A stretch of 64,000 nt of DNA from Thermoplasmata archaeon. Lineage in GTDB: Archaea; Thermoplasmatota; Thermoplasmata; Thermoplasmatales; GCA-001856825. The DNA is taken from positions 97,475 through 161,474 of the forward strand of contig JAKAUZ010000030.1 in NCBI GenBank assembly GCA_021817415.1, written 5' to 3'. Positions 17,680 to 26,897 of the stretch are shown here, one piece after another. The notes under the pieces are model-generated. The model had not been told where the DNA came from. It did no database searches and saw only the letters and a program-made list of their open reading frames with translations. Position 1 is the first letter of the stretch, and each line of letters opens with the position of its first letter. A program made the position numbers and the translations under genes.

Positions 17680-19104
17680 ATGGATAAGAGATTCCCTTCA
17701 GATTTTGTTTTTGGCACCTCGATATCGGCATTCCAGACAGAGATGGGAACATCCAAACGATCCAGATTTCCAGGAACTGACTGGTACGTCTGGGCCAACG
17801 ATCCCGATTTGAAAAAGAATGGACTTGTCTCAGGGAACAAACCACAGAATGGTGATGGATTCTGGGACCGGTACCTGGAGGATTTTCATAATGCGGAAAA
17901 GTTAGGCACAAACGCAATAAGAATGAGCATCGAATGGGGAAGGTTGTTCCCTACAGATGCCTTTGGGATCGATGCTGAGTTCAGGAGAAATGAGAAAGGG
18001 GAACCAATAGATTTCTCCTTGACTAGAAATAATCTCGACAATCTCATTGCCATTTCTGACAACGAGGCGGTTGATCATTATCTGGAAATGTTTAAGGCTG
18101 CCAGGAAAGCCGGCCTCAAGGTATTTTTGACACTTTATCACTGGCCCCTGCCAGTATGGCTGCACGATCCTATCCGGTCCCACAAGGACATAAGCAAGTC
18201 CAGCAAGAAGGGATGGTTGGATATTCGTACCATCGAGGAGTTCGCAAAATTTTCAGCATTCGCAAGAGAGAAATTTGATGATTGTACTTTCAGCTGGGAA
18301 ACAATAAACGAGCCGGAAGTCATAGCAACGAACGGATACCTGTTCGGCGATACGTCAGGGTTCCCTCCAGGATTATCGAGCATACCACTGACATTCCAGG
18401 TCGAAAGGAACCTGGCATTAGCCCATAATCTGGCATACAGGGAATTGAAGAAGGGAGGGAGAGAGGTAGGCATTGGGACTGCACCTCCATATTTTGAGGC
18501 AGGGAACGACGATCCAAAGACTATTGAGGTCAAGGAAATGGCCAGATACATTAGCAACGAGTGGATACTTAATGCAGCGGTTCTGGGAAAGTTTGACAAT
18601 GATCTTGACGGCACTGCAGAAGAAATTATGGAAGGATTTGGCGGAGCAGATTATATCGGGATTGATTATTATATGCGATTGGTAGTGAAACATTCGGAGA
18701 ACCAATTGTATGGAGGAGCCCTTCCGCTTGAATTTGAAAGGTGCAGGGATTGCAGCGATTTCGGTTGGGATATTTATCCTGATGGCATAAGAGAAGTTTC
18801 AAAATGGATTTATGAGAAGTACAGAAGGCCGATATACATTCTAGAAAATGGAATCGCCGATTCTCGGGACAGGAAAAGAGGGAAATACATCACAAGTCAT
18901 CTGTCTAGCCTCAGTGATGCAATCAACGTTGATAATATTCCGGTAAAGGGGTACTTCCACTGGTCACTCATCGACAATTTTGAGTGGGCCAAAGGATATT
19001 CGATGCGATTTGGCCTCTACAAGGTGAATTACAAGACAAAGGTAAGGACCATGAGAGATTCCGCTTCAATATATGCGAGGATATGCAGGGAAAAGGGGCT
19101 ATAA
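17680..19104 (+). CDS. GH1 beta-glycosidase
   Basis: A 474-aa retaining beta-glycosidase of family GH1, close in length to archaeal LacS-type enzymes. The N-terminal FVFGTSISAFQTEMG segment is typical. The acid/base Glu is E211 in TINEPEV and the nucleophile is E389 in YILENGIAD. An SLIDNFEWAKGYSMRFGLY block near the end contains the aglycone-site Trp/Glu. No signal peptide is seen, so it is cytosolic and cleaves imported beta-linked oligosaccharides to monosaccharides. It is divergent from the deacetylase/GPH operon. Its 3' end overlaps the antisense nitrilase-like gene by 6 bases. Confidence 0.92.
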   Translation: MDKRFPSDFVFGTSISAFQTEMGTSKRSRFPGTDWYVWANDPDLKKNGLVSGNKPQNGDGFWDRYLEDFHNAEKLGTNAIRMSIEWGRLFPTDAFGIDAEFRRNEKGEPIDFSLTRNNLDNLIAISDNEAVDHYLEMFKAARKAGLKVFLTLYHWPLPVWLHDPIRSHKDISKSSKKGWLDIRTIEEFAKFSAFAREKFDDCTFSWETINEPEVIATNGYLFGDTSGFPPGLSSIPLTFQVERNLALAHNLAYRELKKGGREVGIGTAPPYFEAGNDDPKTIEVKEMARYISNEWILNAAVLGKFDNDLDGTAEEIMEGFGGADYIGIDYYMRLVVKHSENQLYGGALPLEFERCRDCSDFGWDIYPDGIREVSKWIYEKYRRPIYILENGIADSRDRKRGKYITSHLSSLSDAINVDNIPVKGYFHWSLIDNFEWAKGYSMRFGLYKVNYKTKVRTMRDSASIYARICREKGL

Positions 19105-20025
19105 ACTCAAAGATAACATTCCCTCGCCGAAATCAAGCGTTTTCCCCAGCACTTCTTTTCTTTCAATCCTCTCATCTTTCCTGTAACCTTTGACCTCGAA
19201 TATTTCGTGAAACCCGGTAGATAGGTCATTGCCAACATATCCCATCCTGCTGTCTGTTCCCTCTGCTTTCTTGCAAATTGAAGCCTGTCCCTGGAAGTTT
19301 ATTTCGTAAAAGTCCCCTGTAAGCATTGGGTTAATTGCATACTTAACTCTGTCCACCCTCTGTGCTATGTAATAAGCGGAATCCATCCATTCCTCAGCTT
19401 GCCATCTACCATTCTCCAGAAAACCGTTCCATACGTTAGGATTTGCATCTGGCTGAATGATGACATCGGAATTAGTCATTCTGGCCACATAGGACGGGAC
19501 AAATGCATCCAGACTTATGGCTACAGCAAAATTCACTCCATCGATTACAAAATAATCTACCTTATCTGGAACCCCGGGAGCGATTCCAAGTTCAGTCTCC
19601 TCTCTGGTCAGGTTGATCTTATCCTGGTGGAATATCTGCTTCCCTGCTTTGTCAAAGACAATGCTCCTGTTGACAACTCCGACTGCATCATCATAAAGGA
19701 AATTACCACATATCAACGAGTAAACAGAATATTTTGAAGATAGTAGGGAAAAAATTGATTCAATTTTTCTCGTGTTCCTCCTGAACAGATCCTGGATGGT
19801 GACTTCGTTCCCTTTTTCGGAACACTCGTTGATTGTTTTCATTGTTGCTTCCATCAATGTCCTTCCATTTTTACTACCGAAAATAGGCAGGACCCCAGCC
19901 TCTTCAGGGAATATTATAAAATCACCATTACTTGTTTTCTTGAAGAATGATTCTATATGCCTCTCGAATCCTTCTAATGAAAAATCTTCCTCCTTAATCT
20001 TCATCTGGACTCCAAGTATTTCCAT
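19099..20025 (-). CDS. Nitrilase-superfamily protein with Ser in place of the catalytic Cys
   Basis: A 308-aa carbon-nitrogen hydrolase fold protein. The first triad residue Glu is present (E41 in IIFPEEAG) and so is the Lys (K136 in FHQDKINLT). The nucleophile elbow reads VAISLDAFVPS, with Ser171 (codon AGT) where the family has Cys. A Ser here is expected to abolish normal amidase chemistry, so the protein may be a binding or regulatory pseudoenzyme, or use Ser. The substrate is unknown. It is convergent with the GH1 gene and monocistronic. Confidence 0.7.
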   Translation of the reverse strand: MEILGVQMKIKEEDFSLEGFERHIESFFKKTSNGDFIIFPEEAGVLPIFGSKNGRTLMEATMKTINECSEKGNEVTIQDLFRRNTRKIESIFSLLSSKYSVYSLICGNFLYDDAVGVVNRSIVFDKAGKQIFHQDKINLTREETELGIAPGVPDKVDYFVIDGVNFAVAISLDAFVPSYVARMTNSDVIIQPDANPNVWNGFLENGRWQAEEWMDSAYYIAQRVDRVKYAINPMLTGDFYEINFQGQASICKKAEGTDSRMGYVGNDLSTGFHEIFEVKGYRKDERIERKEVLGKTLDFGEGMLSLSL

Positions 20026-20190
20026 AGTAACTTCAGTCCATTCTGAGATTAAATTGTATTCTGCATTTCTGACCTCATTCTTCTGGTAAGTGCCTGTCCT
20101 GTGAATGGATGTTTCGTATTATTTAACTTAATTTAGACTGGCTCAATTGTTCAGTATACGTTTAACTATCAGTCACCTTTTTTAGGGATT

Positions 20191-21117
20191 GTGAAATGTC
20201 GGCGCATGCCTGAGGTTCCTAAAACTGTTTGGCTGAATGGTAAGATCAAGAAATTTGAAGATGCAAATATCAGCATACTGAGTCATGGTCTGCATTATGG
20301 TACCGGAATATTCGAAGGAATAAGGTCTTATAAAACAGAGGATGGTCCCGCAATCTTTCGACTTGACGACCACGTGAAAAGGTTTTTCCAGTCAGCCAGG
20401 ATTTACAGCATGAATCTCAACCGCTCCGAGAACGAGATCAGGGAGGCGATACTTGATATCTCCATCAAAAACAATGCGGATGATTCCTATATACGACCTT
20501 TAGCTTTCTATTCCAGCACTAAACTGGGGCTTCATCCAAGTGACCCAGACATAACTATTGCAATAATCGTTTCAAGGCTGGATCTGTACATGGGCAAGAC
20601 GAACGATGGGATAAGAACTAAAATTTCCCCCTGGCGGAAGATTGATTCAACTGCTCTTCCCTCAATGGCCAAAGGGACCGGCCAGTACCTTAGCTCATAC
20701 CTTTCATCTAGAGATGCGAAGATGGACGGATACAATGAAGCCATTCTCCTGGATAGGTCTGGATATGTATGTGAAGGTCCGGGAGAGAACATTTTCTCTG
20801 TCAAAAATGGACAGGTATACACACCATCCCTTGAAAGCCCCATTCTAGCTGGCATTACAAGAGATACTGTCATCAAGATAATGGGAAAGAAGAATCAGGT
20901 TGTGGAGAAGAGGATAGGATTGAGCGAGCTGCTGACTTCGGACGAGGCCTTCTTCGCAGGTACGGCAGCTGAGATAACGCCTATTTCTGAAATAAGCGGC
21001 TACAAGTTAAATTCCTCAAATCCTCACAGCATCTCGAACAAAGTGAAAAGCATGTATTTCGATGTAGTGAGAGGAAAGAATGGAAAATTCAAATCATGGC
21101 TCACATACCTGAGCTAG
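20191..21117 (+). CDS. ilvE: Branched-chain amino acid aminotransferase
   Basis: A 308-aa fold-type IV PLP aminotransferase making Val, Leu and Ile from their 2-oxo acids. Marks are LSHGLHYGTGIFEGIRSY near the start, the RPLAFY segment, the PLP-Lys region MAKGTGQYLSSYLSSRDAK, YNEAILLDRSGYVCEGPGENIF, and GTAAEITPI near the end. The track starts at GTG 20191; the ATG at 20206 (MPEVPK) is an equally good start. It is monocistronic, with no other ilv or leu genes in the window. Confidence 0.9.
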   Translation: MKCRRMPEVPKTVWLNGKIKKFEDANISILSHGLHYGTGIFEGIRSYKTEDGPAIFRLDDHVKRFFQSARIYSMNLNRSENEIREAILDISIKNNADDSYIRPLAFYSSTKLGLHPSDPDITIAIIVSRLDLYMGKTNDGIRTKISPWRKIDSTALPSMAKGTGQYLSSYLSSRDAKMDGYNEAILLDRSGYVCEGPGENIFSVKNGQVYTPSLESPILAGITRDTVIKIMGKKNQVVEKRIGLSELLTSDEAFFAGTAAEITPISEISGYKLNSSNPHSISNKVKSMYFDVVRGKNGKFKSWLTYLS

Positions 21118-21376
21118 GGCCACCGGTAACTTGATTCATTTCGGTTCACTTATATTTTAACCTCTTATGAAATGAGTCTCATAACCGCAATTGCTGTTTT
21201 ATTGGTAAGCTCTTTAAAGGAAGCTTGAAAACCCTTAGCTTCATAATAATGCATCAGTGCTTGGGAACGTTGCCATTTTTATTAGTTCGTTTACATCTTC
21301 CAGAAATGGTACTTTGGGAAAATAGGTAACGATTCAAAGAACCAATAAATATGAGGAGCTATTTCAATAAATCGAA

Positions 21377-21871
21377 ATGAAATTGAGAATCGAGATACCC
21401 CTATGGCTTTCATTCCTTGGATATTCCCTATTCTTCCTGATGGTGATTGGATTCACCATTGTACTTCCGTGGGTAGTTCCGGTCTCAATTATAATCGCGA
21501 CCGTCCTTATAGGGGTGATGACATGGGGGATTCACAGGAGAGCGTTTGGATGGCTCATTTCCATAATTCTAGGGGTAGGTGCCCTCCTTATGATTTATTT
21601 TGCACTGTCCGGATTCGTCTATTATGTGAAAACGGACGTCACAGGCAAGTTACTGGCCATTGCTGGCTTAACAGGCCTTGCTGTTATTCTTCTAGGCAAG
21701 AGGACAAGGGAAGTTGAAGAATTTGAGAAATTTATTGGATTCAACAGGCCGCTAGAATCAATACAAAGAAATGGAAATTACCTGCTCAGTAAGGTATACA
21801 AACCAAGGCCGAAGAGCGTTCTATCCAGGAAAAGGAAGAAGAAAGGATTATTAGGAAAAATTCAATTTTAG
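21377..21871 (+). CDS. Hypothetical membrane protein with basic C-terminus
   Basis: A 164-aa protein with about four closely packed hydrophobic helices in the first 115 residues, then a cytosolic tail rich in Arg and Lys (RKRKKKGLLGK) at the C-terminus. No family is recognised. By the positive-inside rule the tail is cytoplasmic. It stands alone between ilvE and a secreted DUF4382-like protein. Confidence 0.6.
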   Translation: MKLRIEIPLWLSFLGYSLFFLMVIGFTIVLPWVVPVSIIIATVLIGVMTWGIHRRAFGWLISIILGVGALLMIYFALSGFVYYVKTDVTGKLLAIAGLTGLAVILLGKRTREVEEFEKFIGFNRPLESIQRNGNYLLSKVYKPRPKSVLSRKRKKKGLLGKIQF

Positions 21872-21962
21872 CTTATTCATCCTTTGTGATTGAATTTATT
21901 TCACAATCTCTTTCAATATTTGTACCATAACCGTTAATATGCCACCTGTATCTTAAACATTC

Positions 21963-22472
21963 ATGGATAAGAGGGCCGTCATTGCAATTGCTGCAGTAAT
22001 AATAATCATAGCTGCAGGAGTGCCTGCCTATCTCTACCTGTCCTCTTATAATGACGGGACTATCAGATTATCAGCGGCAGATGCACCCATTATGGGGGGG
22101 ATGTCCGCAGTGTACATCACTTTTTCAGAAATTGCAATGCATTCCAATGGATCTAGTTGGTCCAATTTCTCTATATCTGCTACCACGGTGAACATCCTAA
22201 ATGTGTCTGAAAATGCTTCAGCTTTCTTTTCAAGCATATCACTACCAGCTGGAAAATATACAATGATGCGAATCATGATCCAGTCTGTCAGTGTGATGAT
22301 ACTTGGAAACAATGTATCATTTAATCTTGCTTCCCACTGGGGTTTTGTGAATCACCCCTTCTTGGTTAATCCCCATTCAACTCTAAACGTCGTCCTTGAA
22401 TTCAACCTGAATGAGTGCCTCAATATGCAATCGAAGATGTTTACCCCGTACGTGGGAGTATTCGTCTCCTGA
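21963..22472 (+). CDS. DUF4382-like secreted/lipoprotein-type protein
   Basis: A 169-aa protein with an N-terminal signal-anchor helix (about residues 4-26) and a beta-rich exterior domain. The pattern TIRLSAADAPIMGGMSAVYITFSEI and the later LPAGKYTMMRIMI fit the DUF4382 family, which is extracytoplasmic and of unknown function. It probably sits on the outer face of the membrane. An AT-rich terminator-like stretch follows. Confidence 0.65.
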   Translation: MDKRAVIAIAAVIIIIAAGVPAYLYLSSYNDGTIRLSAADAPIMGGMSAVYITFSEIAMHSNGSSWSNFSISATTVNILNVSENASAFFSSISLPAGKYTMMRIMIQSVSVMILGNNVSFNLASHWGFVNHPFLVNPHSTLNVVLEFNLNECLNMQSKMFTPYVGVFVS

Positions 22473-22498
22473 ATGATACGGGAGATCAATTGGACGGA

Positions 22499-22531
22499 AT
22501 AAAATAATTTCTTTCAATTTTTTAATTCTGA
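22499..22531 (+). terminator. T-rich archaeal terminator after the DUF4382-like gene
   Basis: Starting 26 bases after the stop codon are two pyrimidine-rich tracts including CAATTTTTTAATT. Archaeal RNA polymerase commonly ends at such T-runs without a hairpin. Assigned on composition and position only. Confidence 0.4.
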
Positions 22532-22618
22532 ATAATCAGCTTCTTGAATTGAATTGTAGATGTGATTGAAACTCCCACGCCCAAAAACAGTTTTAAATGA
22601 GATTCAATTGAGACCTCT

Positions 22619-23107
22619 ATGAACTCTATAAAGGAGACTGAATTCCCCACTTTCAAGTGCATGATTTCTGACACTGACGAAAGTTATGATTCTGTTGTTG
22701 AGTATTTCTTCTTCATGAAGAATCTTATCGCTGCGGACCTTGCGAGACTCAGGATTAGCGACAGGGAATGGGGCGGAAACTACGTTAAGATGATGCGTTA
22801 CCTGCAGGAACTGGCTGAATCGCTCGTCGTAGTGACCCCTCCACCTTCCCATCAGTTTCTTGTAGATATTTCCCGCAGTACTCATACGGATGAGGACAAC
22901 ATAGAAATACTGTTAAGGACAGAGAGCTTGGTAGTTGCCGACCTTGTTGAGGCATCAAACAGAATAAGAGAGCTGATATTCTGGTACATCAGGATAGGGA
23001 GGGACCCAAAATTCGCAAAAAGTTTCAATCCGGCGAGATTCGAGGGATTGCCTTTACTTAGGACTGCATTAGAGACGAGAAGTATTTACCTCTCGCAAAG
23101 GAAATAG
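22619..23107 (+). CDS. Hypothetical helical protein
   Basis: A 162-aa soluble, mainly alpha-helical protein of unknown family. An acidic segment (SDTDESYDSVVEY) is followed by several amphipathic helices, the last of which (ELIFWYIRIGRD) is aromatic-rich. A TATA-like element (CAGTTTTAAATG) lies about 25-30 bases before the ATG, indicating a leaderless gene. No neighbouring operon partner. Confidence 0.6.
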   Translation: MNSIKETEFPTFKCMISDTDESYDSVVEYFFFMKNLIAADLARLRISDREWGGNYVKMMRYLQELAESLVVVTPPPSHQFLVDISRSTHTDEDNIEILLRTESLVVADLVEASNRIRELIFWYIRIGRDPKFAKSFNPARFEGLPLLRTALETRSIYLSQRK

Positions 23108-23359
23108 TCTTTGGAATGACGGGATTCTTTTTCAACAATATGCGCAAACTTTCACAATATAATTATACCCAATATTTCTGGATAGATCGGAATTAAGATG
23201 GCATTCAGGCAGGGACAGGCAAAATGCCATGAATTACGTGTATCTTATGGAAAGATTTCCTGATATAGGAGACGTGAATTTCGTGTAACCTTGAAGATGC
23301 ACATCTCCTTTACACTCAAAGTAGGTTTAAACAAGTTCGGAAGACTTGGTTAAGAAGGT

Positions 23360-23551
23360 ATGGAGACCGCGGGTATTGCCGTAAAGGAATACCTTGAGAG
23401 TCTGATGAAGATTGAAAGGAATGTCCCTTTAGAGGAGATTTATTCTCCTCCTTCCATAGTAGATTTACTGAGTTCATTTTTCCTGACTGGAAATTTCCAA
23501 CCTGCATCCATGAATACAGGGGTAATACCAGGATTTCTTCTACTTACTTAG
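23360..23551 (+). CDS. Small hypothetical protein
   Basis: A 63-aa ORF, ATG start preceded by AAGAAGGT and a TTTAAAC box about 35 bases upstream. An amphipathic helix (VKEYLESLMKIER) is followed by a hydrophobic patch and a Leu-rich end. No family is recognised. It is plausible as a real gene because of the promoter-like upstream sequence, but the length is marginal. Confidence 0.35.
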   Translation: METAGIAVKEYLESLMKIERNVPLEEIYSPPSIVDLLSSFFLTGNFQPASMNTGVIPGFLLLT

Positions 23552-23615
23552 GGCGGACCTGCCATGGTCAAAAAATATAATGGAGTGAGAATGACTCTAG
23601 GTAATTTATGGAGGG

Positions 23616-25043
23616 ATGAAAACGGTCAAGTATAAGTGGGTCGTGCTATCCAATACAACCTTAGGGTCCCTGATGGCATCGCTAGACTCTAACATAGTAC
23701 TCATTGCACTTCCCACCATTCCGCGGGATCTTCCACACGCCACCCTTTTCAGCCTCCTCTGGATAATAATAGGATACCAGCTTGTTACTGCGTCAGTTCT
23801 GATAAACTTTGGTCGACTAGCAGATATCTTTGGAAGGGTCAGACTTTACAATCTTGGATTTGCAATATTCACAATTGGATCTGCCCTCTGCAGTTTGTCG
23901 CAGACCAGTGACGAGCTTATAGCTTTCCGTCTCGTTCAGGGAGTGGGAGCTGGTTTCCTATTTTCAAACAGTGCAGCAATCATAACTGATACCTTCCCCA
24001 TCAACGAAAGAGGAATGGCATTGGGGATTAACCAGATATCAATTGTTGTTGGATCAGTGTTTGGACTGGTCATGGGTGGCTTTCTCACCTCATTTGCTGG
24101 ATGGAGATCCATTTTCCTAGTAAATATACCAATCGGAATATTTGCAACTGTCTGGGCTCATTATAAGTTGAAGGAACTCGCAAATATACAGAAGAAAGAA
24201 GGATTGGACATCCTTGGAAACGTTACTTTCGCTGGAGGGGTTGCATTGCTGCTCACGGGGATAACTCTTAATATTCTTTCCACAATGTCCTTTGACTCTT
24301 TCCTGCTGATGACAGTCTCTGGTGTGGCACTGTTGATCGCATTTATATTTGTGGAGAGGAGAACACTTGAACCCATGTTTGATCTTTCAATATTCAAGAT
24401 AAGGCTGTTCGCAGCTGGAAATGCCGCCATATTCATCAACTCCCTGGCCAGGGGAACCGTCTCGATTGTACTTGTGTTCTATCTACAGGGACCCTCCATG
24501 AATCTTTCCCCCTTGGTAGCAGGAATATTCCTGCTTCCCATTTCCATTTCAATGGCTGCCCTGGGGCCTGTTAGTGGATGGCTTTCTGACCGATATGGGG
24601 CGAGGGGTCTATCCACGCTGGGTCTCATTGTTTCTGCTATGGGATTCCTCCTTCTTGCAAGGATTGGCTTGGTCATAACATTCACCCATCTGATGGTTCC
24701 ACTGATACTTATAGGGGCAGGCATGGGACTTTTTGCTTCCCCCAATAGAGCCTCCATTATGAATTCGGTGAAGGAATCGAGGAGGGGAGTCGCTTCTGGG
24801 ACGAGCACCACTCTCGTGAACATAGAGTCAACCTTCAGTATGGCGCTTGCGTTTTCTGTGCTTGCGGTGGGAACTCCGCTTAAGGATCTGGAAGGCATTT
24901 TCCTTGGACAGAAAGTTGGAGGAAATGCAACCTGGATATACAGTTTCATCAATTCAATCCATTCAGTTTATTACCTATCGGCTGTTTTAATCCTCATTGC
25001 TATAATTCCATCTGTTTTGCGTGGTAAGCCTTTAAGTCACTGA
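23616..25043 (+). CDS. MFS multidrug exporter, DHA2 (EmrB/QacA) type
   Basis: A 475-aa membrane protein with about 14 predicted helices, the hallmark of DHA2 drug:proton antiporters. Near the start MASLDSNIVLIALPTI matches the DHA2 helix-1 motif D1; RLADIFGRVRLYNLG is the MFS loop 2-3 motif A; motif C-like SVFGLVMGGFL follows helix 5. It exports small hydrophobic compounds by proton exchange. It is monocistronic with no adjacent regulator. Confidence 0.85.
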   Translation: MKTVKYKWVVLSNTTLGSLMASLDSNIVLIALPTIPRDLPHATLFSLLWIIIGYQLVTASVLINFGRLADIFGRVRLYNLGFAIFTIGSALCSLSQTSDELIAFRLVQGVGAGFLFSNSAAIITDTFPINERGMALGINQISIVVGSVFGLVMGGFLTSFAGWRSIFLVNIPIGIFATVWAHYKLKELANIQKKEGLDILGNVTFAGGVALLLTGITLNILSTMSFDSFLLMTVSGVALLIAFIFVERRTLEPMFDLSIFKIRLFAAGNAAIFINSLARGTVSIVLVFYLQGPSMNLSPLVAGIFLLPISISMAALGPVSGWLSDRYGARGLSTLGLIVSAMGFLLLARIGLVITFTHLMVPLILIGAGMGLFASPNRASIMNSVKESRRGVASGTSTTLVNIESTFSMALAFSVLAVGTPLKDLEGIFLGQKVGGNATWIYSFINSIHSVYYLSAVLILIAIIPSVLRGKPLSH

Positions 25044-25080
25044 TTTCAACAGAGGTGCAGGTTTTTTCAATTATTTAGGG

Positions 25081-25803
25081 CTAGAATAGGTATCTTTCAA
25101 TCTCAGGAAGCGATTTCACGGTGAGATATGGATGTACTGCTGGATCTAGATCCTCGTTCTTCGTGTTGACCCAGACGCCCTTGATTCCTATGGACTGCGG
25201 TGAAAGTACGTCCCATTCCAGATTATCACCAACCATCCATGACTCCTCGGGAGAAGAGTTGAGATACTTAAGTGCCCTTCTGTAGACCTCGGCCTCAGGT
25301 TTACCGATCTTTTGTTCCTCTTCAATGAGCACTGAATCGAAAAGATCTGATAGCCCGAATCTTTCAATCTTTCCTCTCTGTGATTTTGAGCCTCCGTTGG
25401 TCACAAGCGCAAGTTTAACCCCTGCGTCCCGGATTTTCTCTATTGTTTCCTTCGCTCCCGGGAATAAGTAAAGCATCTCGTCTTTAATTGCTGAATATCT
25501 GTCAGCTATGCAATTGGCCAGTGATTCATTCTCAATACTGTAATCCTTGAGCACAAGGTCAACAATATTTCTTCTTGCTCTAGGGAGATCCCTCCTCCAC
25601 TGCTTGTGTCTCTCCTTATCTCCCCAGAACCAGCTTGACCTCTTGAGAATTGCCCTTTTGAACTCCTTCGCACCGACAACTTTTAGTTCATCAGAAAATT
25701 CATTTAACGTTTCTTCCCAGCACTTATCCGTGAGTATGTCAAATGCCACTATTGTGTCGTCGAGGTCCAGCATGATAGCGGAAGGTGTTCCCAATTTGGT
25801 CAT
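25081..25803 (-). CDS. HAD-superfamily hydrolase (HAD-IA)
   Basis: A 240-aa haloacid-dehalogenase-fold phosphatase. Motif I is MLDLDDTIVAFD with the nucleophilic Asp pair, motif II the ALVTNGG Thr, motif III the KPEAEVY Lys, and motif IV MVGDNLEWDV. A helical cap of about 80 residues lies between motifs I and II. It resembles archaeal glyceraldehyde-3-phosphate or pyrimidine-5'-nucleotide phosphatase types; the substrate cannot be called. Confidence 0.82.
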   Translation of the reverse strand: MTKLGTPSAIMLDLDDTIVAFDILTDKCWEETLNEFSDELKVVGAKEFKRAILKRSSWFWGDKERHKQWRRDLPRARRNIVDLVLKDYSIENESLANCIADRYSAIKDEMLYLFPGAKETIEKIRDAGVKLALVTNGGSKSQRGKIERFGLSDLFDSVLIEEEQKIGKPEAEVYRRALKYLNSSPEESWMVGDNLEWDVLSPQSIGIKGVWVNTKNEDLDPAVHPYLTVKSLPEIERYLF

Positions 25804-26007
25804 CTGTGGGAACTGATTGTGTATTTGCTATTAATCTTGTTCCGGATATATCGGAACATTCGAAGAGTGGACACAGTGCTCTCCAGTTCTTGATCTCTCC
25901 CTGACCGGTCGGTTGCTTTCCCCAACGTTATAAATGTTGCCAGCCCAGACATCTAAGGGGTGGTCCTTGCGGGTATTCCATAAACAATGATGGAATGCTT
26001 ATATTGA

Positions 26008-26088
26008 CGCGGGGAGGGGGATTCGAACCCCCGGTCCCATAGGGAAACGGCTTAGCAGGCCGTCGCCTTACCGCTCGGCTATCCCCGC
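26008..26088 (-). tRNA. tRNA-Ser (GCT)
   Basis: The minus strand folds into a full cloverleaf: 7-bp acceptor GCGGGGA/TCCCCGC, D arm GCCGAGCGGTAAGGC, anticodon arm ACGGC-CTGCTAA-GCCGT with anticodon GCT, a long variable arm (TCCC-TAT-GGGA) as in class II tRNAs, and T arm GGGGG-TTCGAAT-CCCCC. The discriminator is G, as in archaeal tRNA-Ser. CCA is not encoded. Its first base is also the last base of the stop codon of the small gene just upstream. Confidence 0.95.
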
Positions 26089-26249
26089 TATATTTTGCCA
26101 AATCTGTCAGACATTTCAGTGGCTAACTGTTCCAGGATTTCTTCCAGTTCATCCCCCTCCAGTATCAATTCATCTCCATTGGGGTTTGTTATAACTACCC
26201 TGAAAGTCTCACCATCGTGATAAACGTCCACTTCTGCCATCTTCTGCAT
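26088..26249 (-). CDS. Small acidic protein abutting tRNA-Ser
   Basis: A 53-codon frame (50 if the second ATG at 26240 is used), too short for the track. It encodes an acidic protein with a beta-like start (VDVYHDGETFRVVITN) and a Glu-rich helix (DELEEILEQLATEMSDRF). ATATAT lies about 20-25 bases before the first ATG, so a leaderless message is likely. The G of its TAG stop is the first base of tRNA-Ser, so mRNA and tRNA probably share a transcript. Family unknown. Confidence 0.6.
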   Translation of the reverse strand: MQKMAEVDVYHDGETFRVVITNPNGDELILEGDELEEILEQLATEMSDRFGKI

Positions 26250-26373
26250 GTTTATCAAAAAGGTGATATATCCCTTTTATTAACTCTTTTGCTGTTTCAT
26301 TTGCAGATCATCTATATGCAGTAGCTTCCCATAATACCAAACATTTATTTTCATGCATATTTGCTTGAACTTA

Positions 26374-26895
26374 ATGAGTAGCAGAATTCCACCAACAAGG
26401 ATTCCAAGATACAGGGCACTGGGAACATTTCTTAAGACTCCGCTTGAGAATGAAGATTTTTCCACTTTGATGTCTCTACTTAAGGAAAACAGGCAAGATG
26501 GAATAGTCATCCTTGAAATCGGGGACAGGGAGGTATGTGCTTTGAGAATAGAGAATGGGAGAATATACCTAAATGAAATGGTTGACGAGACGGTTTCGGA
26601 GTTAGACGTGCTCAGGGAGTTTCCCGTCTACGACAAAATTGCATTGAAATCGATGGTGGCAAAATACCTGGAAGCACTTACGGGAGACCTTATAGAGGAT
26701 AACGGTTTCCTCAATTCAGTCAAGAATGAAAGGGATAAGATCACTGAGAATGGTATTGAATTCATACTTGACGTATGGGGAAGATTCTGGAATGTCAGGA
26801 CCAGATTTAATGGAGATTCAAAGGATGGAATTTATATTCTGAACGAGAGAGACGTATATAGCGAAAGTGACGATAACACTTTCATCAGCAAATAG
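26374..26895 (+). CDS. Hypothetical protein
   Basis: About 173 residues from the ATG at 26374; the track start seven codons earlier reads through promoter-like sequence, so the later ATG is preferred. A basic N-terminus (RIPPTRIPRYR) leads into a mixed alpha/beta domain with GIVILEIGDREVCALRIENGRIYL, and a more acidic C-terminus. I do not recognise a family. It is convergent with the HMG-CoA reductase gene with 2 bases between stops. Confidence 0.6.
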   Translation: MSSRIPPTRIPRYRALGTFLKTPLENEDFSTLMSLLKENRQDGIVILEIGDREVCALRIENGRIYLNEMVDETVSELDVLREFPVYDKIALKSMVAKYLEALTGDLIEDNGFLNSVKNERDKITENGIEFILDVWGRFWNVRTRFNGDSKDGIYILNERDVYSESDDNTFISK

Positions 26896-26897
26896 TC

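Noticed and set aside
24479-24952. 157-codon minus-strand ORF inside the DHA2 exporter gene
   Set aside because: Complete antisense overlap with a clearly recognised MFS protein.
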